Source of the DNA: Enterococcus phoeniculicola ATCC BAA-412
GTDB lineage: Bacteria; Bacillota; Bacilli; Lactobacillales; Enterococcaceae
Length of the DNA: 64,000 bases
NCBI RefSeq assembly: GCF_000407505.1
Contig: NZ_ASWE01000003.1
Coordinates: 310,001 to 374,000 of the forward strand
Direction: 5' to 3'
The notes under the pieces are model-generated. The model made no database searches and was not told where the DNA came from. It was given only the letters and a program-made list of their open reading frames with translations. Each line of letters starts with the position of its first letter. Position 1 is the stretch's first letter. Shown here piece by piece: positions 35,655 to 44,759 of the stretch. The translations under genes and the position numbers were made by a program.

Positions 35655-36557
35655 TTAAGAGAAAAGTGTTCCAATAAAATAAAAGACGGGATAGCCTACC
35701 ATCAATAAGGACATACTTTTTAGAACCAATGGAAAGGTTGTTCGTTTCTCTTGTTTGTTGAAATATATTTTTAGTTTTGGCAAAATAAATGGAAGAAATC
35801 CTACTAAGAGTAGAACAGACCAAGGCTCTTTTTTGAGAGAAACCTCAATAGCAATCCAAATAAAGATAATTGCTGTAGATAGATGAAGAAGAAGGACGCT
35901 TGATTTCTTTCCTAAATAATAAACGAGTGTTTTTCGTCCATTTCGAATATCCTCTTCCAAGTCGCAGGTGTTATTTGCCAGCAGGTTGTTGAACATGCAG
36001 AGAACCATTGGGAAAAAGGCCAAAAAGCTATTCAACAGAAAAGAACGATCTAAAGTGACTGCATCATAGCTTACCAGATAAGCACTCATCATAGGAATCA
36101 TGAAGCCGCTCAAGACAGCAGGAACTGTTTCAGCAATGGGCAAGCTATTGATTGGTCGTCTGCCATAGGAATAGCCCAGACCCACATAGTAGCCAACGAC
36201 ACCTAAAATAAGGACATAAAAATCTGAATAATACGATAAGAGTAGTCCGCTAATAAATGAAAGACCAAGAAAAAGAAAAAAGATATTTCGAACAGACCTT
36301 AATGATAGATGCTCACGACCAATAATGTTCGTTTCTTGGCGGTAGGCTTGGTCTTTTGCATTTTGGTAGTCCATGTAGTTATTAAAGATGTTCACAGCGA
36401 TATGAATGAATAAAAGCGTAATGGTAAATAGCAAGACACGCCAACTGAAAAAAAGCCCATAGTGAAAGCTTGAATAGGCCATCCCTAATAGAATCAGAAA
36501 TAAATTGAGCGGAGCGGTATAAATTTCACCTAGCTCCCATAAAATCTTAAATGACAT
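35655..36557 (-). CDS. menA: 1,4-dihydroxy-2-naphthoate prenyltransferase (UbiA family)
   Basis: A 300-residue membrane enzyme that joins a polyprenyl chain to dihydroxynaphthoate to make demethylmenaquinone. The first Asp-rich motif is NNYMDYQNAKD and the second is NTCDLEEDIRNGRKTL, both with the order typical of UbiA enzymes; about eight TM helices follow the usual pattern. No other men gene is nearby, as is common in enterococci, where menA stands apart. RBS AAGGAG is seven bases or so before the ATG. Confidence 0.85.
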   Translation of the reverse strand: MSFKILWELGEIYTAPLNLFLILLGMAYSSFHYGLFFSWRVLLFTITLLFIHIAVNIFNNYMDYQNAKDQAYRQETNIIGREHLSLRSVRNIFFLFLGLSFISGLLLSYYSDFYVLILGVVGYYVGLGYSYGRRPINSLPIAETVPAVLSGFMIPMMSAYLVSYDAVTLDRSFLLNSFLAFFPMVLCMFNNLLANNTCDLEEDIRNGRKTLVYYLGKKSSVLLLHLSTAIIFIWIAIEVSLKKEPWSVLLLVGFLPFILPKLKIYFNKQEKRTTFPLVLKSMSLLMVGYPVFYFIGTLFS

Positions 36558-36609
36558 AATAAAATCTCCTTATAGTAAAAAATTGGGTTGAATGAGCAAG
36601 GCGAACGTA

Positions 36610-37407
36610 CTATTCAATTTTCGTCCAGTCCTCTATAGTTCTTCCAGAAGCATCTTTTAGCTCTAACCAGCTGTTAGTCCCGGCAAAATAAAGAAATAAA
36701 CCTACTTCATTTACACTTTTCAAAACTAAATCTTCCGTTGTGATAAATTTTTCAAAGACAGAAGCGTTGTCTGCTCTGATTTTTTGCCCCATTTTTGCAG
36801 AGAAACCAAGCGAACCATCTTTATTTAATGGCGGCTCAGGCATCATAACTGCCCCTTTTTTTATGAGCATTTCATTGCGCTTTTGCCAAAGAACGGTTGC
36901 TTTGCTTTGTCTGGTATCTACAAAAAATTCTATTTGACTAACCTCTTTACTCCATTTATGACGTGTTTTTCCAGTTTTTTTATTTTCTATAAGTGACAGA
37001 TTTTCAAATGTATAACCAAATGTTGAAAAAACAGATAAAAGCCAATCTTTTGTGTTAGAAGCTGTAACCTGTGCATTTTTTGGGATATTTATTTCAGGAG
37101 ATAGTTTTTTCATTAATGTGTGTGCATCTTTTGCTTCATCAAAGATCACCTGTTCAAGGTAGTCAAGTTCGTCCTCCCAAGAAAAAGAGACTGTGATAAT
37201 CTGGTCAAAGTCAATTGACAGGTTTTCTGTTAAATCACTTGTTTTTCCGATAGCGAGAAATTGTCTTTTTTTCAATAAAAAAATTAGCGCAGGGGTTGAT
37301 TGAGCTGTTGGGAAAACAGGCGTATCAACAATTGTGACAGTCGGTGAATTTTTTGACGAAATCACCGTTTTTGCGTCAGTTACATTTACAGTTAAAGTAA
37401 ATTCCAT
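36610..37407 (-). CDS. Hypothetical protein upstream of menA
   Basis: A 265-residue soluble protein with no signal peptide or membrane segment. It starts with a beta-rich part (MEFTLTVNVTDAKTV) and has a mixed middle and end with many lysines. RBS AAAGGAG is clear. It lies 52 bp upstream of menA on the same strand and is probably co-transcribed. I do not recognise a domain. Confidence 0.6.
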   Translation of the reverse strand: MEFTLTVNVTDAKTVISSKNSPTVTIVDTPVFPTAQSTPALIFLLKKRQFLAIGKTSDLTENLSIDFDQIITVSFSWEDELDYLEQVIFDEAKDAHTLMKKLSPEINIPKNAQVTASNTKDWLLSVFSTFGYTFENLSLIENKKTGKTRHKWSKEVSQIEFFVDTRQSKATVLWQKRNEMLIKKGAVMMPEPPLNKDGSLGFSAKMGQKIRADNASVFEKFITTEDLVLKSVNEVGLFLYFAGTNSWLELKDASGRTIEDWTKIE

Positions 37408-37638
37408 AATAACTCCTTTGTATTCATTGATGTAGAAATAGAGGGGTCCATCAGAGAAAACCTCTGCCTGATTTTACCACGAAGGAAAGGATTCACCTAA
37501 AATTATGCAGTAAAAATAGCAGCTGAACAAACGAAAAATTCCTTAATAAAAAGGGAATTTTGATTATAAAAAAACATATTTTTATGTAGTTTTTGAAGTA
37601 GATAGTTAAGTAAGTATCGTGAAAATTCCCTACTAAAG

Positions 37639-37916
37639 TTGACATTTAGAGTTGAACTTGTTATATTCTTCTTGAGAATAAATCAAAGACCTAGAGAAGA
37701 ACGGGGACTGTTTTGTGAGTGTAATAGGTATCTAATTCATAAGTTGAATAGCTAATAGACCAGATGGTTTATTTGGCGTGCTTATCAAGTGATACCTGTC
37801 GATTATAAAAAATGATTGTATTTTACAAGTGCAGAGAAGACTTCTCTCATCGTTTCTTGAAATACAGATAATTATTTAGACTGGGAGCATAGTGATTTCC
37901 AGTCTATTTTTTTGTA
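37639..37916 (+). ncRNA. Candidate structured RNA or regulatory leader with its own promoter and terminator
   Basis: A consensus promoter, TTGACA (37639-37644), 17-bp spacer, TATATT (37662-37667), precedes about 240 nt without an open frame. The transcript can form several stems: AGGTATC/GATACCT, TGTATTT...CAAG with CTTGAAATACA, and AGAGAAG-A-CTTCTCT. A second AGAGAAG near 37685 competes for the same CTTCTCT. It ends in a good terminator, AGACTGG/CCAGTCT (about 37879-37909) plus seven T, 62 nt before the MutS2-like gene. It is either a stand-alone small RNA or a terminator-controlled leader. I do not recognise a known riboswitch or T-box motif. Confidence 0.55.
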
Positions 37917-37977
37917 TACCACTCTAGGGCAATGTATTTATTTAGACGGGTATCTCTTTTTTGAAAGGATGAAAGAG

Positions 37978-39897
37978 ATGATTAACGAACAAACTATAAA
38001 AAATTTACAATTTGACCAAATGATTCGAGAAGTTCAAATTCGAGCAATTGGAGAGTATAGTAAACAACGAATTGAGCAGATGGACCTCCAAACGAGTGTC
38101 TCTGCTGTGGAATCAAGACAACAGGAAACAAGAGAAGCGAGGCTGATTATTGATAGTGGTCAGCATGTCCCTTTTATGGGACTCACTCAGATTCACCGAT
38201 TAATGAAAGAAGTAGAAAAAGGTCTGCTTCTAACACCGGGTGAATTAATTGAAGTTGCTGATTTTTTAAGGAGTAATCGAATGATTCAAACATTCTTTGA
38301 AAAAAATCAGTATCAAACACCACTTCTTTATATCTACAGTAAAAATTTATCAAGTTTTCTAGCTATCGAGGAAAGTATTTATCAGAAAATTCAGGGACAA
38401 CGGATTTTAGATGATGCTTCAAAATCGTTAAGACGCATTCGAAAGCAGCTAAATGAAAGTGAAAGAGCAATCGAAGAAAAACTCCTAAAATTCTTGCGAC
38501 ATCCAAATAACAAAACGATGATTCAAGAAACGATGATTGTAAAAAAAGGAGAGCACTACACGATACCCATTAAGGCAAGCTATAAAAATAAGATTTCAGG
38601 GAGCATCATTGAACAGTCTGGAAAAGGACAGACCGCATTTATTGAGCCTGCTGCTGTTGCAAAGCTAAATGAACAAATTGCGTTGTTAAAAGCAGAAGAA
38701 GTAGCAGAGGAGTATCAGATTTTGGCAGAGCTGAATGGTCTCTTAAGTGAACATGAGCTGTTAATTACCAATGGAATTGAAGCTGTTACAACGTTTGATA
38801 TTATTTTTGCTCGAGCGAAATATAGCAGAGAGCTTGATGGAATCACGCCAAAAGTAAATAAAGAAGAACGGATTTCTATCAAACAAGGAAGACATCCTTT
38901 ACTTCCTCCAAATGCTGTTCCTCTTGATTTTCAAATTGGTGCAGACTATCGTGGATTGGTGATTACAGGTGCAAATGCCGGGGGAAAGACACTCGTATTA
39001 AAAACAGTGGGGTTACTGACGTTAATGACCATGTTCGGGTTGCAAATTCCTGCAGAAGAAGGAACTGAGATTGCCATTTTGGATCATTTATTTGTTGACA
39101 TTGGTGATCAGCAAAATCTGGAAAATGCGTTGAGCACATTCTCTGGACATATGAAAAATGTTGCGGCCATTTTAAAACAAGTGACACGGCATACCCTCGT
39201 TCTTCTTGATGAAATTGGAAGCGGGACAGAACCAAATGAAGGAGCGGGGCTAGCTGTTGCGATTATGGAGAGTATGTATCAAAAGGGTGCACTAGTTGTT
39301 GCAACGACACATTATGGAGAAATCAAACGTTTTGCCGAGGAGCATGAAGATTTTGTTCCAGCAGCTATGGCGTTTGATCGAGAAACGCTGACGCCAAAGT
39401 ATCTTTTACAGGTTGGAAAAGTAGGAGATAGTCAGGCGTTATGGATTGCTAAAAAAATGGAAATGTCGGATGCATTAATTCAGCAAGCTGCCAGCTATAT
39501 TGCTCATAAAAAATATCCGACAGAAAGAAAACTATTTTCAGCAAACAAACAAAAAAAGACCTTGAGTGCGCAACGACTCGAATATGAAGAGCGCTATCAC
39601 AAAGGGGATAGAATTGTTTTAACTGAAACAAAAGAAGTCGGACTTATCTATGAAGATCATGGGGAATTGACAGTAGAAGTATTTGTAGCGGATCAAATGC
39701 GTACCGTTCAACGACGAAGAATTCGGCTAAAAGCCAAGGCACAAGAGCTATATCCCGCTGAGTATGACTTGGAGAGTTTATTTGTAGACTTTCAAACAAG
39801 AAAAAGGAAAAAAGATATTGATAGAGGTTCTAAAAAAGCACAAAAACAGTTAGCAAAAGAAGCAAAAGAGCGGATGCAACGAAATCAAATAGAATAA
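37978..39897 (+). CDS. MutS2-like ATPase lacking the Smr domain
   Basis: A 639-residue MutS-family ATPase. A MutS2-type core and clamp (about 1-310) are followed by the ATPase with Walker A GANAGGKT, Walker B LVLLDEIGSGTEP and the signature TTHYGEIKRFA. Instead of the Smr nuclease domain of canonical MutS2 (about 780 residues), it ends in a KOW-like beta region and a basic tail (RKRKKDIDRGSKKAQKQ). It may be a MutS2 paralog acting on recombination intermediates or stalled ribosomes, without nuclease. ATG 37978 is favoured by RBS spacing (AAAGG nine bases upstream). Confidence 0.8.
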   Translation: MINEQTIKNLQFDQMIREVQIRAIGEYSKQRIEQMDLQTSVSAVESRQQETREARLIIDSGQHVPFMGLTQIHRLMKEVEKGLLLTPGELIEVADFLRSNRMIQTFFEKNQYQTPLLYIYSKNLSSFLAIEESIYQKIQGQRILDDASKSLRRIRKQLNESERAIEEKLLKFLRHPNNKTMIQETMIVKKGEHYTIPIKASYKNKISGSIIEQSGKGQTAFIEPAAVAKLNEQIALLKAEEVAEEYQILAELNGLLSEHELLITNGIEAVTTFDIIFARAKYSRELDGITPKVNKEERISIKQGRHPLLPPNAVPLDFQIGADYRGLVITGANAGGKTLVLKTVGLLTLMTMFGLQIPAEEGTEIAILDHLFVDIGDQQNLENALSTFSGHMKNVAAILKQVTRHTLVLLDEIGSGTEPNEGAGLAVAIMESMYQKGALVVATTHYGEIKRFAEEHEDFVPAAMAFDRETLTPKYLLQVGKVGDSQALWIAKKMEMSDALIQQAASYIAHKKYPTERKLFSANKQKKTLSAQRLEYEERYHKGDRIVLTETKEVGLIYEDHGELTVEVFVADQMRTVQRRRIRLKAKAQELYPAEYDLESLFVDFQTRKRKKDIDRGSKKAQKQLAKEAKERMQRNQIE

Positions 39898-39995
39898 AAT
39901 TCGTAAAGCTAATAAACAGATGTGTAAATAAAAACTGAATTTTAAAAAGCACAGGTGAGAAAACTTCACAGCGTTTACCGAACGTTTGCAACGAT

Positions 39996-40075
39996 AAAAA
40001 GACTCAATGACTACAAAATCTCCTAAAAACGAAACAATCAGTTTAGTGGAGGATAGTCTATTGAGTCTTTTTTTA
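39996..40075. terminator. Bidirectional terminator
   Basis: AAAAAGACTCAAT... (39996-40013) pairs with ...ATTGAGTCTTTTT (40054-40073), with one bulge and an A tract on one side and T tract on the other. It separates the MutS2-like gene from the convergent reductase gene. Confidence 0.85.
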
Positions 40076-40134
40076 TTGTAAAAATACTGACTTTCTAGGA
40101 AAAAATGAGGAGAATGTCTGTCAGTAAGTTGGGT

Positions 40135-41238
40135 TTATTTCAATCGTTCCGGCATCATTCCTTGCAGAAAGCCCCATACCCCATTACTGATTTTTAATTC
40201 TTCTCTATCGTATGAGGACAACTCTCGGCGAATGAGATTTTCTTGGTTATCCAAAATTTTTTGTGCCCAATGCGGATCAATTAATACAGAACGTCCAACA
40301 GCAATCAACTCTGCATGAGTTAATACGTTTTGCACATCGTGTTTTGTTCGAACATTTCCTACCCCAATTAATGGTAGTTTTCCATTGATTCTTTCATGGA
40401 TATAAGCAAGAATGGTTTTTTCTTTATAGTCTTCACTTACCGAAATACGTGTATAATCATTCAATGAGAGATGCAAATAATCTAACGGCTTATTAGAAAG
40501 CTGATCCACTAAATAAAAGGTGTCAGACAAACGAATCCCCGGTTCTTCATATTCTTCTGGTGAAAATCTATATCCCACAATAAAATTTTTCACACCAGAC
40601 GCATCCACAACGGAGGTAACACCATCCACTACTTCATTAATAAATGTAAAACGTTTTTCGAGTGTCCCACCCCAAGCATCAGTTCGTCGGTTGGAATGTG
40701 GAGAGAAAAATTGTTGAAGAAGATACGTGTTTGCCCCGTGAATTTCAACGCCATCAAATCCTGCTTCGATTGCTCGGCGAGTGGCGTCTTTAAAGCCTTC
40801 GATAATTTCTAAAATCTCGGTTTCTGATAATTCTCTAGGCATTTGTGCATCGGGTCTTTCGGCAGGTACCGCACTGGGAGCTACGATTTGGGCGCCGCCT
40901 AACACCTTAGAATCAGTCATTCTGCCACCATGAAAAATTTGAAGGATAGCTTTAGTATGATTTTTTTTAATGGCAGCGGCGAGTTTTGCTAAACCTGGAA
41001 TGAAGCGGTCATCATAGGCACCTAACTCCCCTTCCCATCCTTTTCCACTTTCATGAACATTAGCGGCAGCTGTTATAAAAGCCCCTACCTCGCCTGAACG
41101 TAGGGAATAATAATCTAGTTCATCTGTAGTGATAACCCCATCGTAAAAGGACATTTTGGTCGTCATAGGTGCAATCACCAGTTTATTTTTTAATTGAAGT
41201 CCACGTTTGAACGTGAAAGGTGTATCAAATTCGGTCAT
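40135..41238 (-). CDS. NADH:flavin oxidoreductase, old yellow enzyme family
   Basis: A 367-residue TIM-barrel FMN enzyme that reduces activated alkenes or similar electrophiles. Family motifs include EIHGANTYLLQQFFSPHSNRR with the following TDAWGG, IVAPSAVP and the FMN-binding GVGNVRT. The His/Asn pair for substrate binding is present in HGAN. It sits immediately downstream of a MarR gene on the same strand, with a palindrome between them, so it is probably induced by electrophiles or oxidants through that regulator. Confidence 0.88.
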   Translation of the reverse strand: MTEFDTPFTFKRGLQLKNKLVIAPMTTKMSFYDGVITTDELDYYSLRSGEVGAFITAAANVHESGKGWEGELGAYDDRFIPGLAKLAAAIKKNHTKAILQIFHGGRMTDSKVLGGAQIVAPSAVPAERPDAQMPRELSETEILEIIEGFKDATRRAIEAGFDGVEIHGANTYLLQQFFSPHSNRRTDAWGGTLEKRFTFINEVVDGVTSVVDASGVKNFIVGYRFSPEEYEEPGIRLSDTFYLVDQLSNKPLDYLHLSLNDYTRISVSEDYKEKTILAYIHERINGKLPLIGVGNVRTKHDVQNVLTHAELIAVGRSVLIDPHWAQKILDNQENLIRRELSSYDREELKISNGVWGFLQGMMPERLK

Positions 41239-41260
41239 AAGAAGAGCCTCCTAAATTTTA

Positions 41261-41280
41261 TGTATGCACATGCATGTATA
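41261..41280. promoter_or_regulatory. Palindrome, candidate MarR operator
   Basis: The perfect 10-bp palindrome ACATGCATGT (41268-41277) lies about 30 bp upstream of the reductase start codon, between it and the marR-type gene. Its place and symmetry suggest the operator of that regulator. Confidence 0.5.
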
Positions 41281-41320
41281 ATGTAATAAAAAAAAGACGA
41301 AACGGCAAGCATTTAGTCTC

Positions 41321-41689
41321 TTAAAGAAATTCTTTTTGCAGCAGCATTTCAACTTCTTCTTGAACAGCAAGTAGTTCTTTGGCCCCTTCGTCTGTCAAAG
41401 TAACGTAAACACCACGTTTATCATCGGTGCAAATAGTTCGTTTCATTAACATGGGGTGTTTGTCTTCTAATCGCTTGATGAGACGTGAAAGAGCGCTTTG
41501 ACTTAAACAAAGATGTGTTTGCAAATCACTAATGCGCATGTGTCGTCCGTGTTGGTTTAATTGATAAAGGGCATAATATTCGCTCAATGAAAGCTGGCTT
41601 TTTTTCTTCAATAAGGTCTCTAGATGTCCTTCAATCATCGATTGTTTCTTAGCATAATCAATCCATTGGGAGATAATTGGTTCTTTCAT
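41321..41689 (-). CDS. MarR-family transcriptional regulator
   Basis: A 122-residue winged-helix repressor with the MarR DNA-binding part (LSEYYALYQLNQHGRHMRISDLQ in part; LSQSALSRLIKRLEDKH) and wing (DDKRGVYVTLTDEG). ATG 41689 is preferred, with AAGGA eight bases upstream; an ATG 27 bases earlier lacks an RBS. It precedes the old-yellow-enzyme gene and probably represses it. The cysteine in RTICTDDKRG could be redox-sensitive. Confidence 0.85.
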   Translation of the reverse strand: MKEPIISQWIDYAKKQSMIEGHLETLLKKKSQLSLSEYYALYQLNQHGRHMRISDLQTHLCLSQSALSRLIKRLEDKHPMLMKRTICTDDKRGVYVTLTDEGAKELLAVQEEVEMLLQKEFL

Positions 41690-41837
41690 ATCAACAGTCC
41701 TTATGTATATTTCCAATAGTTAGGTTAGCTCTATTGTGCTTGTTTTTTTAAGGAATGTCAAAAGGAAGTGTTTCTTATTCTTCGATAGTAAAATCTGGTT
41801 TGCAAAATAAAGGATTGAGAAAATCCCAACAAAAAAA

Positions 41838-41872
41838 CCAATCCCTTTCATATGAGAGAGGATTGGCTTTTT
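41838..41872. terminator. Terminator-like hairpin
   Basis: CCAATCC (41838-41844) and GGATTGG (41860-41866) with an inner TCATATGA palindrome, followed by CTTTTT on the plus strand and preceded by an A tract. It lies in the gap upstream of the marR-type gene; no plus-strand gene precedes it here. Confidence 0.55.
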
Positions 41873-42030
41873 AAAGAAAATACACGATTGTGGCTGGCCG
41901 TTCATTTACTGACTGTTAAGGAGTAAAGTAGCCTATTTACGGACTAAATAACTAGACTTTCACCTAAATATGTCCATAAAATGATGCCATCTATTCAGAA
42001 TAGAATATTCTGTGTCTTCAAAGAGACAAA

Positions 42031-42056
42031 AGCCAGTTTTTCGAAAAAAACTGGCT
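42031..42056 (-). terminator. Terminator of the DUF5067 gene
   Basis: AGCCAGTTTTT (42031-42041) and AAAAACTGGCT (42046-42056) pair perfectly. It lies eight bases beyond the stop codon of the minus-strand gene, with TTTT following on that strand. Confidence 0.75.
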
Positions 42057-42064
42057 AACCACCG

Positions 42065-42601
42065 TTATTGAAGGGTGAAATCTTTTTTTAGTTTCTCTTT
42101 ATTACCGAAAAGTTTTGATACTTCAACTGAGACAGGAGAAGTGGTATCCGATAATTTATAAGGAACTTTCAATTCAAGCGTTGCGCCAGGCTGAATCTCT
42201 GTCATTGAGTCTACATATCCGCTGTCTGACATAATTGCTAGAGAGAGACCCACCCCATTTTGAAAGGCTTTGTCAGAAATTTCAGTCATGAACATCGCAT
42301 TTTCATCACCATTATTTGTAAATTCATAGGTTACAACCCCAACATCTGACCCTTCGTAGTCTTTTGCCAGTTCAAGATTCTTGATGGTTACATGATAATC
42401 GCCTAAATCTCCCGTGTCAGTTGCTGCAGGTTTTTTTGATTCTTCTGTTTTATCAACAGATTCCTTATTCGTTTCTTTTTTTGTTACCGTTTCTTGCTTT
42501 GCTTTTTCTGTCGTTGGCTTTTCCTCATCTTTTGACCCCAAATTTGCAATGATTCCAATAACGACAATAATTCCTAATCCAATCAAAATCTTTTTTTTCA
42601 T
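42065..42601 (-). CDS. Membrane-anchored DUF5067 protein
   Basis: A 178-residue protein. A single N-terminal TM (ILIGLGIIVVIGIIANLG) is not followed by a lipobox cysteine, so it stays anchored by the helix. A Lys/Glu/Thr-rich linker (about 27-65) leads to an Ig-like DUF5067 domain (DYHVTIKNLELAKDYEGSD; VVTYEFTNNGDENAMF). Such proteins are common in enterococci and other Firmicutes with no known role. It follows the kinase gene on the same strand with about 100 bp between. Confidence 0.75.
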   Translation of the reverse strand: MKKKILIGLGIIVVIGIIANLGSKDEEKPTTEKAKQETVTKKETNKESVDKTEESKKPAATDTGDLGDYHVTIKNLELAKDYEGSDVGVVTYEFTNNGDENAMFMTEISDKAFQNGVGLSLAIMSDSGYVDSMTEIQPGATLELKVPYKLSDTTSPVSVEVSKLFGNKEKLKKDFTLQ

Positions 42602-42700
42602 TGTTTTTCAATCTCCTCTTGTTATTTAGTCCGTGTTGCTGACTAAATCATACAAAAGTAAAAACAGAAAATCTTATGCAAAATGCATAACTGAGAATGC

Positions 42701-43909
42701 TTAGCTCAAATTTGGAGAGATGGCAACATAAATAAACCAAGCGATAAACCAAGCAAGAAAAAATAAACTATAAGCTAATACATGATCTCGCTTTCTGTTT
42801 GATTGTAGAAGGGGGGTGTAGAGACGAATCGTTTTTAAGCTTGTAAAAAAGAAATAAGGCGCGAAAATTAAAATAAATACGCCAAGATACCAAAAGAATG
42901 TTTCGTTAGGTGTAAACCGTTCTTTTACTCCTCCTATAGCACCCATCGCTATCAGTACGTAACCAAAAATAATGACTGCTTTTTTAGGAAGAGACATTGA
43001 ACGAAAGTCGTCAAAATAAGTAAATAGAATAGATTTGGTTACTTTTTTCTCTACTTGTGTTTTTTGGTAAAGGCGTTTAGAAGCATTCTGTTTTTTACCT
43101 GCAGGTGACGCTTGATAAGTCTGTTCTGTTGGTTGCGATTTCGTCTGGGCTTTCTCATACGGCCGATTGGCTTGTGCTTGTACAACAGATTGGTAAGAGG
43201 CCAGGTTTATTTTGATGGCACGCTTCATTTCTTCTGCGGTTTGGTAGCGGTCGGCTGGATCCATTTTTGTTGCATGAAGAATAATTGCTTTTAGTGCGTA
43301 ATTATTTGGCAGCTTTGTTTGAGGATACTCTTTTACCGCACAAACATTCATTACAACACCTAATGAATAGAGGTCACTTCGGCTATCTGTTTCAGCAAAT
43401 CCAAATTGTTCGGGAGAAGCAAAGCCAACAGTTCCTAGTAACGTAGTGTCATTTTCTTTTTTACCATTAAATTGTCTAATGGCATCAAAATCAATCAGTT
43501 TTATCCGATCATCATTGGAAATCATGATGTTTGAAGGTTTGATATCTCGATGAATGAGTCCTGATTTATGTAAAGAAATTAACCCATCCAACAATTGAAG
43601 ACTCATTTCATAAATAAACTTAGTTGACAAACCATCACTTGATTGAAGAAGGGTATTTAGGTTTTTTCCATGAACATATTCTTCGTAGACGTAGATGGTT
43701 TCTTCTATTACGTGAATTTCTTCAATTTTTGCAATGTGTGGATTACGGATTGTCATTAACGTGCGTAAATTTGCTTCGAGTTCTCTAGGATATTTTTTTT
43801 GCACCCAAAATTCACCAGATTGGTTATTCCGGACAAGAATAGGGCTGTCAGGCTCCGCCGTTAATGGCTCCAGTTCTTTATATTTATCTGCCTGCCATAA
43901 TTGATCCAT
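42701..43909 (-). CDS. Membrane-bound serine/threonine protein kinase
   Basis: A 402-residue Hanks-type kinase. ATG 43909 follows GGAGG by seven bases. Catalytic loop HRDIKPSNIMI and metal loop DFD (LIDFDAI) where DFG is usual; the activation segment ends GFASPEQFG. After the kinase domain (to about 250) comes a charged linker and two TM helices near the C-terminus. No PASTA repeats are present, so it is not the peptidoglycan-sensing PrkC/IreK type. Divergent from the HTH-like gene at 44026, with shared promoter region. Confidence 0.85.
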   Translation of the reverse strand: MDQLWQADKYKELEPLTAEPDSPILVRNNQSGEFWVQKKYPRELEANLRTLMTIRNPHIAKIEEIHVIEETIYVYEEYVHGKNLNTLLQSSDGLSTKFIYEMSLQLLDGLISLHKSGLIHRDIKPSNIMISNDDRIKLIDFDAIRQFNGKKENDTTLLGTVGFASPEQFGFAETDSRSDLYSLGVVMNVCAVKEYPQTKLPNNYALKAIILHATKMDPADRYQTAEEMKRAIKINLASYQSVVQAQANRPYEKAQTKSQPTEQTYQASPAGKKQNASKRLYQKTQVEKKVTKSILFTYFDDFRSMSLPKKAVIIFGYVLIAMGAIGGVKERFTPNETFFWYLGVFILIFAPYFFFTSLKTIRLYTPLLQSNRKRDHVLAYSLFFLAWFIAWFIYVAISPNLS

Positions 43910-43940
43910 CGTTTCGCCTCCAAGAGTCATAGTCCAATTC

Positions 43941-43989
43941 ATTATAGCAAATAACGAATAGTTGCGATAAGTTTTTCTCGTAGTATACT
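43941..43989. promoter_or_regulatory. Divergent promoters of the kinase and HTH-like genes
   Basis: Rightward: TTGCGA (43962-43967), 16-bp spacer, TATACT (43984-43989). Leftward: extended -10 TG-C-TATAAT (43949-43941), with a weak -35. The two overlap, so transcription of one gene may interfere with the other. Confidence 0.6.
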
Positions 43990-44025
43990 TGAAAAATAAG
44001 TGAATAAGTGGAAAAGGAGAGTAAG

Positions 44026-44448
44026 ATGAAAGAAAAAAGTACAAATGAGTTACTTCATTCTTTGAAGGAAGCGGATAGTTTTAAGCGAGTCTATGCTGAA
44101 ACTCAGCCTTATCTCATCAATCAATCCGTAAAAATACAGTTGGGTATTTTACTTGAAAAAACAGCAAAGACAAAAGCCGCAGTGATAAAAGCTGCAGCAA
44201 TTTCAGAAGCAACAGGCTATCAATATTTTGATGGCAAACGAATTCCTCCAAGAGACAAGATGATTGCACTCATTCTAGGTTTTTCATTAACACTGGCACA
44301 AGCCAATGAATTATTGAAAAAAACTGGCTTTGGCATGCTCTATGCAAAGCATGAGAGAGATGCCGTCTTTATCTATGGTATCTCTCATCAGCTTTCTGTG
44401 TATGAAGTGAATGATTTGCTTTATGAAGAAGGGCTGGAAACGTTGTAG
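44026..44448 (+). CDS. Small HTH-like protein divergent from the kinase
   Basis: A 140-residue, mainly helical protein. The middle part (SVKIQLGILLEKTAKTKAAVIKAAAISEATGYQYFDGKRIPPRDKMIALILGFSLTL, quoted only to locate it in pieces: AAAISEATGYQYF and RIPPRDKMIAL) has the form of an XRE-like helix-turn-helix. ATG 44026 follows AAAGGAGA. Its head-to-head arrangement with the Ser/Thr kinase suggests a kinase substrate or regulator, which is inference. Confidence 0.65.
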   Translation: MKEKSTNELLHSLKEADSFKRVYAETQPYLINQSVKIQLGILLEKTAKTKAAVIKAAAISEATGYQYFDGKRIPPRDKMIALILGFSLTLAQANELLKKTGFGMLYAKHERDAVFIYGISHQLSVYEVNDLLYEEGLETL

Positions 44449-44759
44449 CAAATAAAAATGGCACTCATTACGCCCCAATTGTTAGAGAAAATGCTGACTG
44501 GTTTGTTCATTTGTCGTAAAAAAATTTTTTAGTAGACTTTTTTATCTGGTGAGAAAACAGCTAGCTAGATTGTTTAAGGTTACAGGAAAATAATTCGTTG
44601 AAGCAAGCCAGAAATGAGAGAAAAAAGTAAGGAAACGAATCTAGGCTGTTGCGAATTATTGTCTGATGTTTCATCGTTTAAATTCTAAAAATAACAATTT
44701 ATCCCTTGAAAAAGCTATCCGATAAGCGTAGATTAAATAATGGATTGTGAGGGAACAGG
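44449..44759. other. Gene-free gap
   Basis: About 310 bp. No convincing hairpin terminator, RNA gene or open frame is seen. A GAGGGA near 44748 serves as RBS for the ClC gene. Confidence 0.35.

Noticed and set aside
37680-37916. T-box, tmRNA or SRP RNA
   Set aside because: The T-box antiterminator sequence, the tmRNA ends and the SRP GNAR/GGAA apical loop are not found; only promoter, hairpins and terminator can be supported.
41720-41905. Minus-strand open frame of 61 codons
   Set aside because: It overlaps a terminator-like hairpin at 41838-41872, has no RBS, and its product shows no recognisable family.
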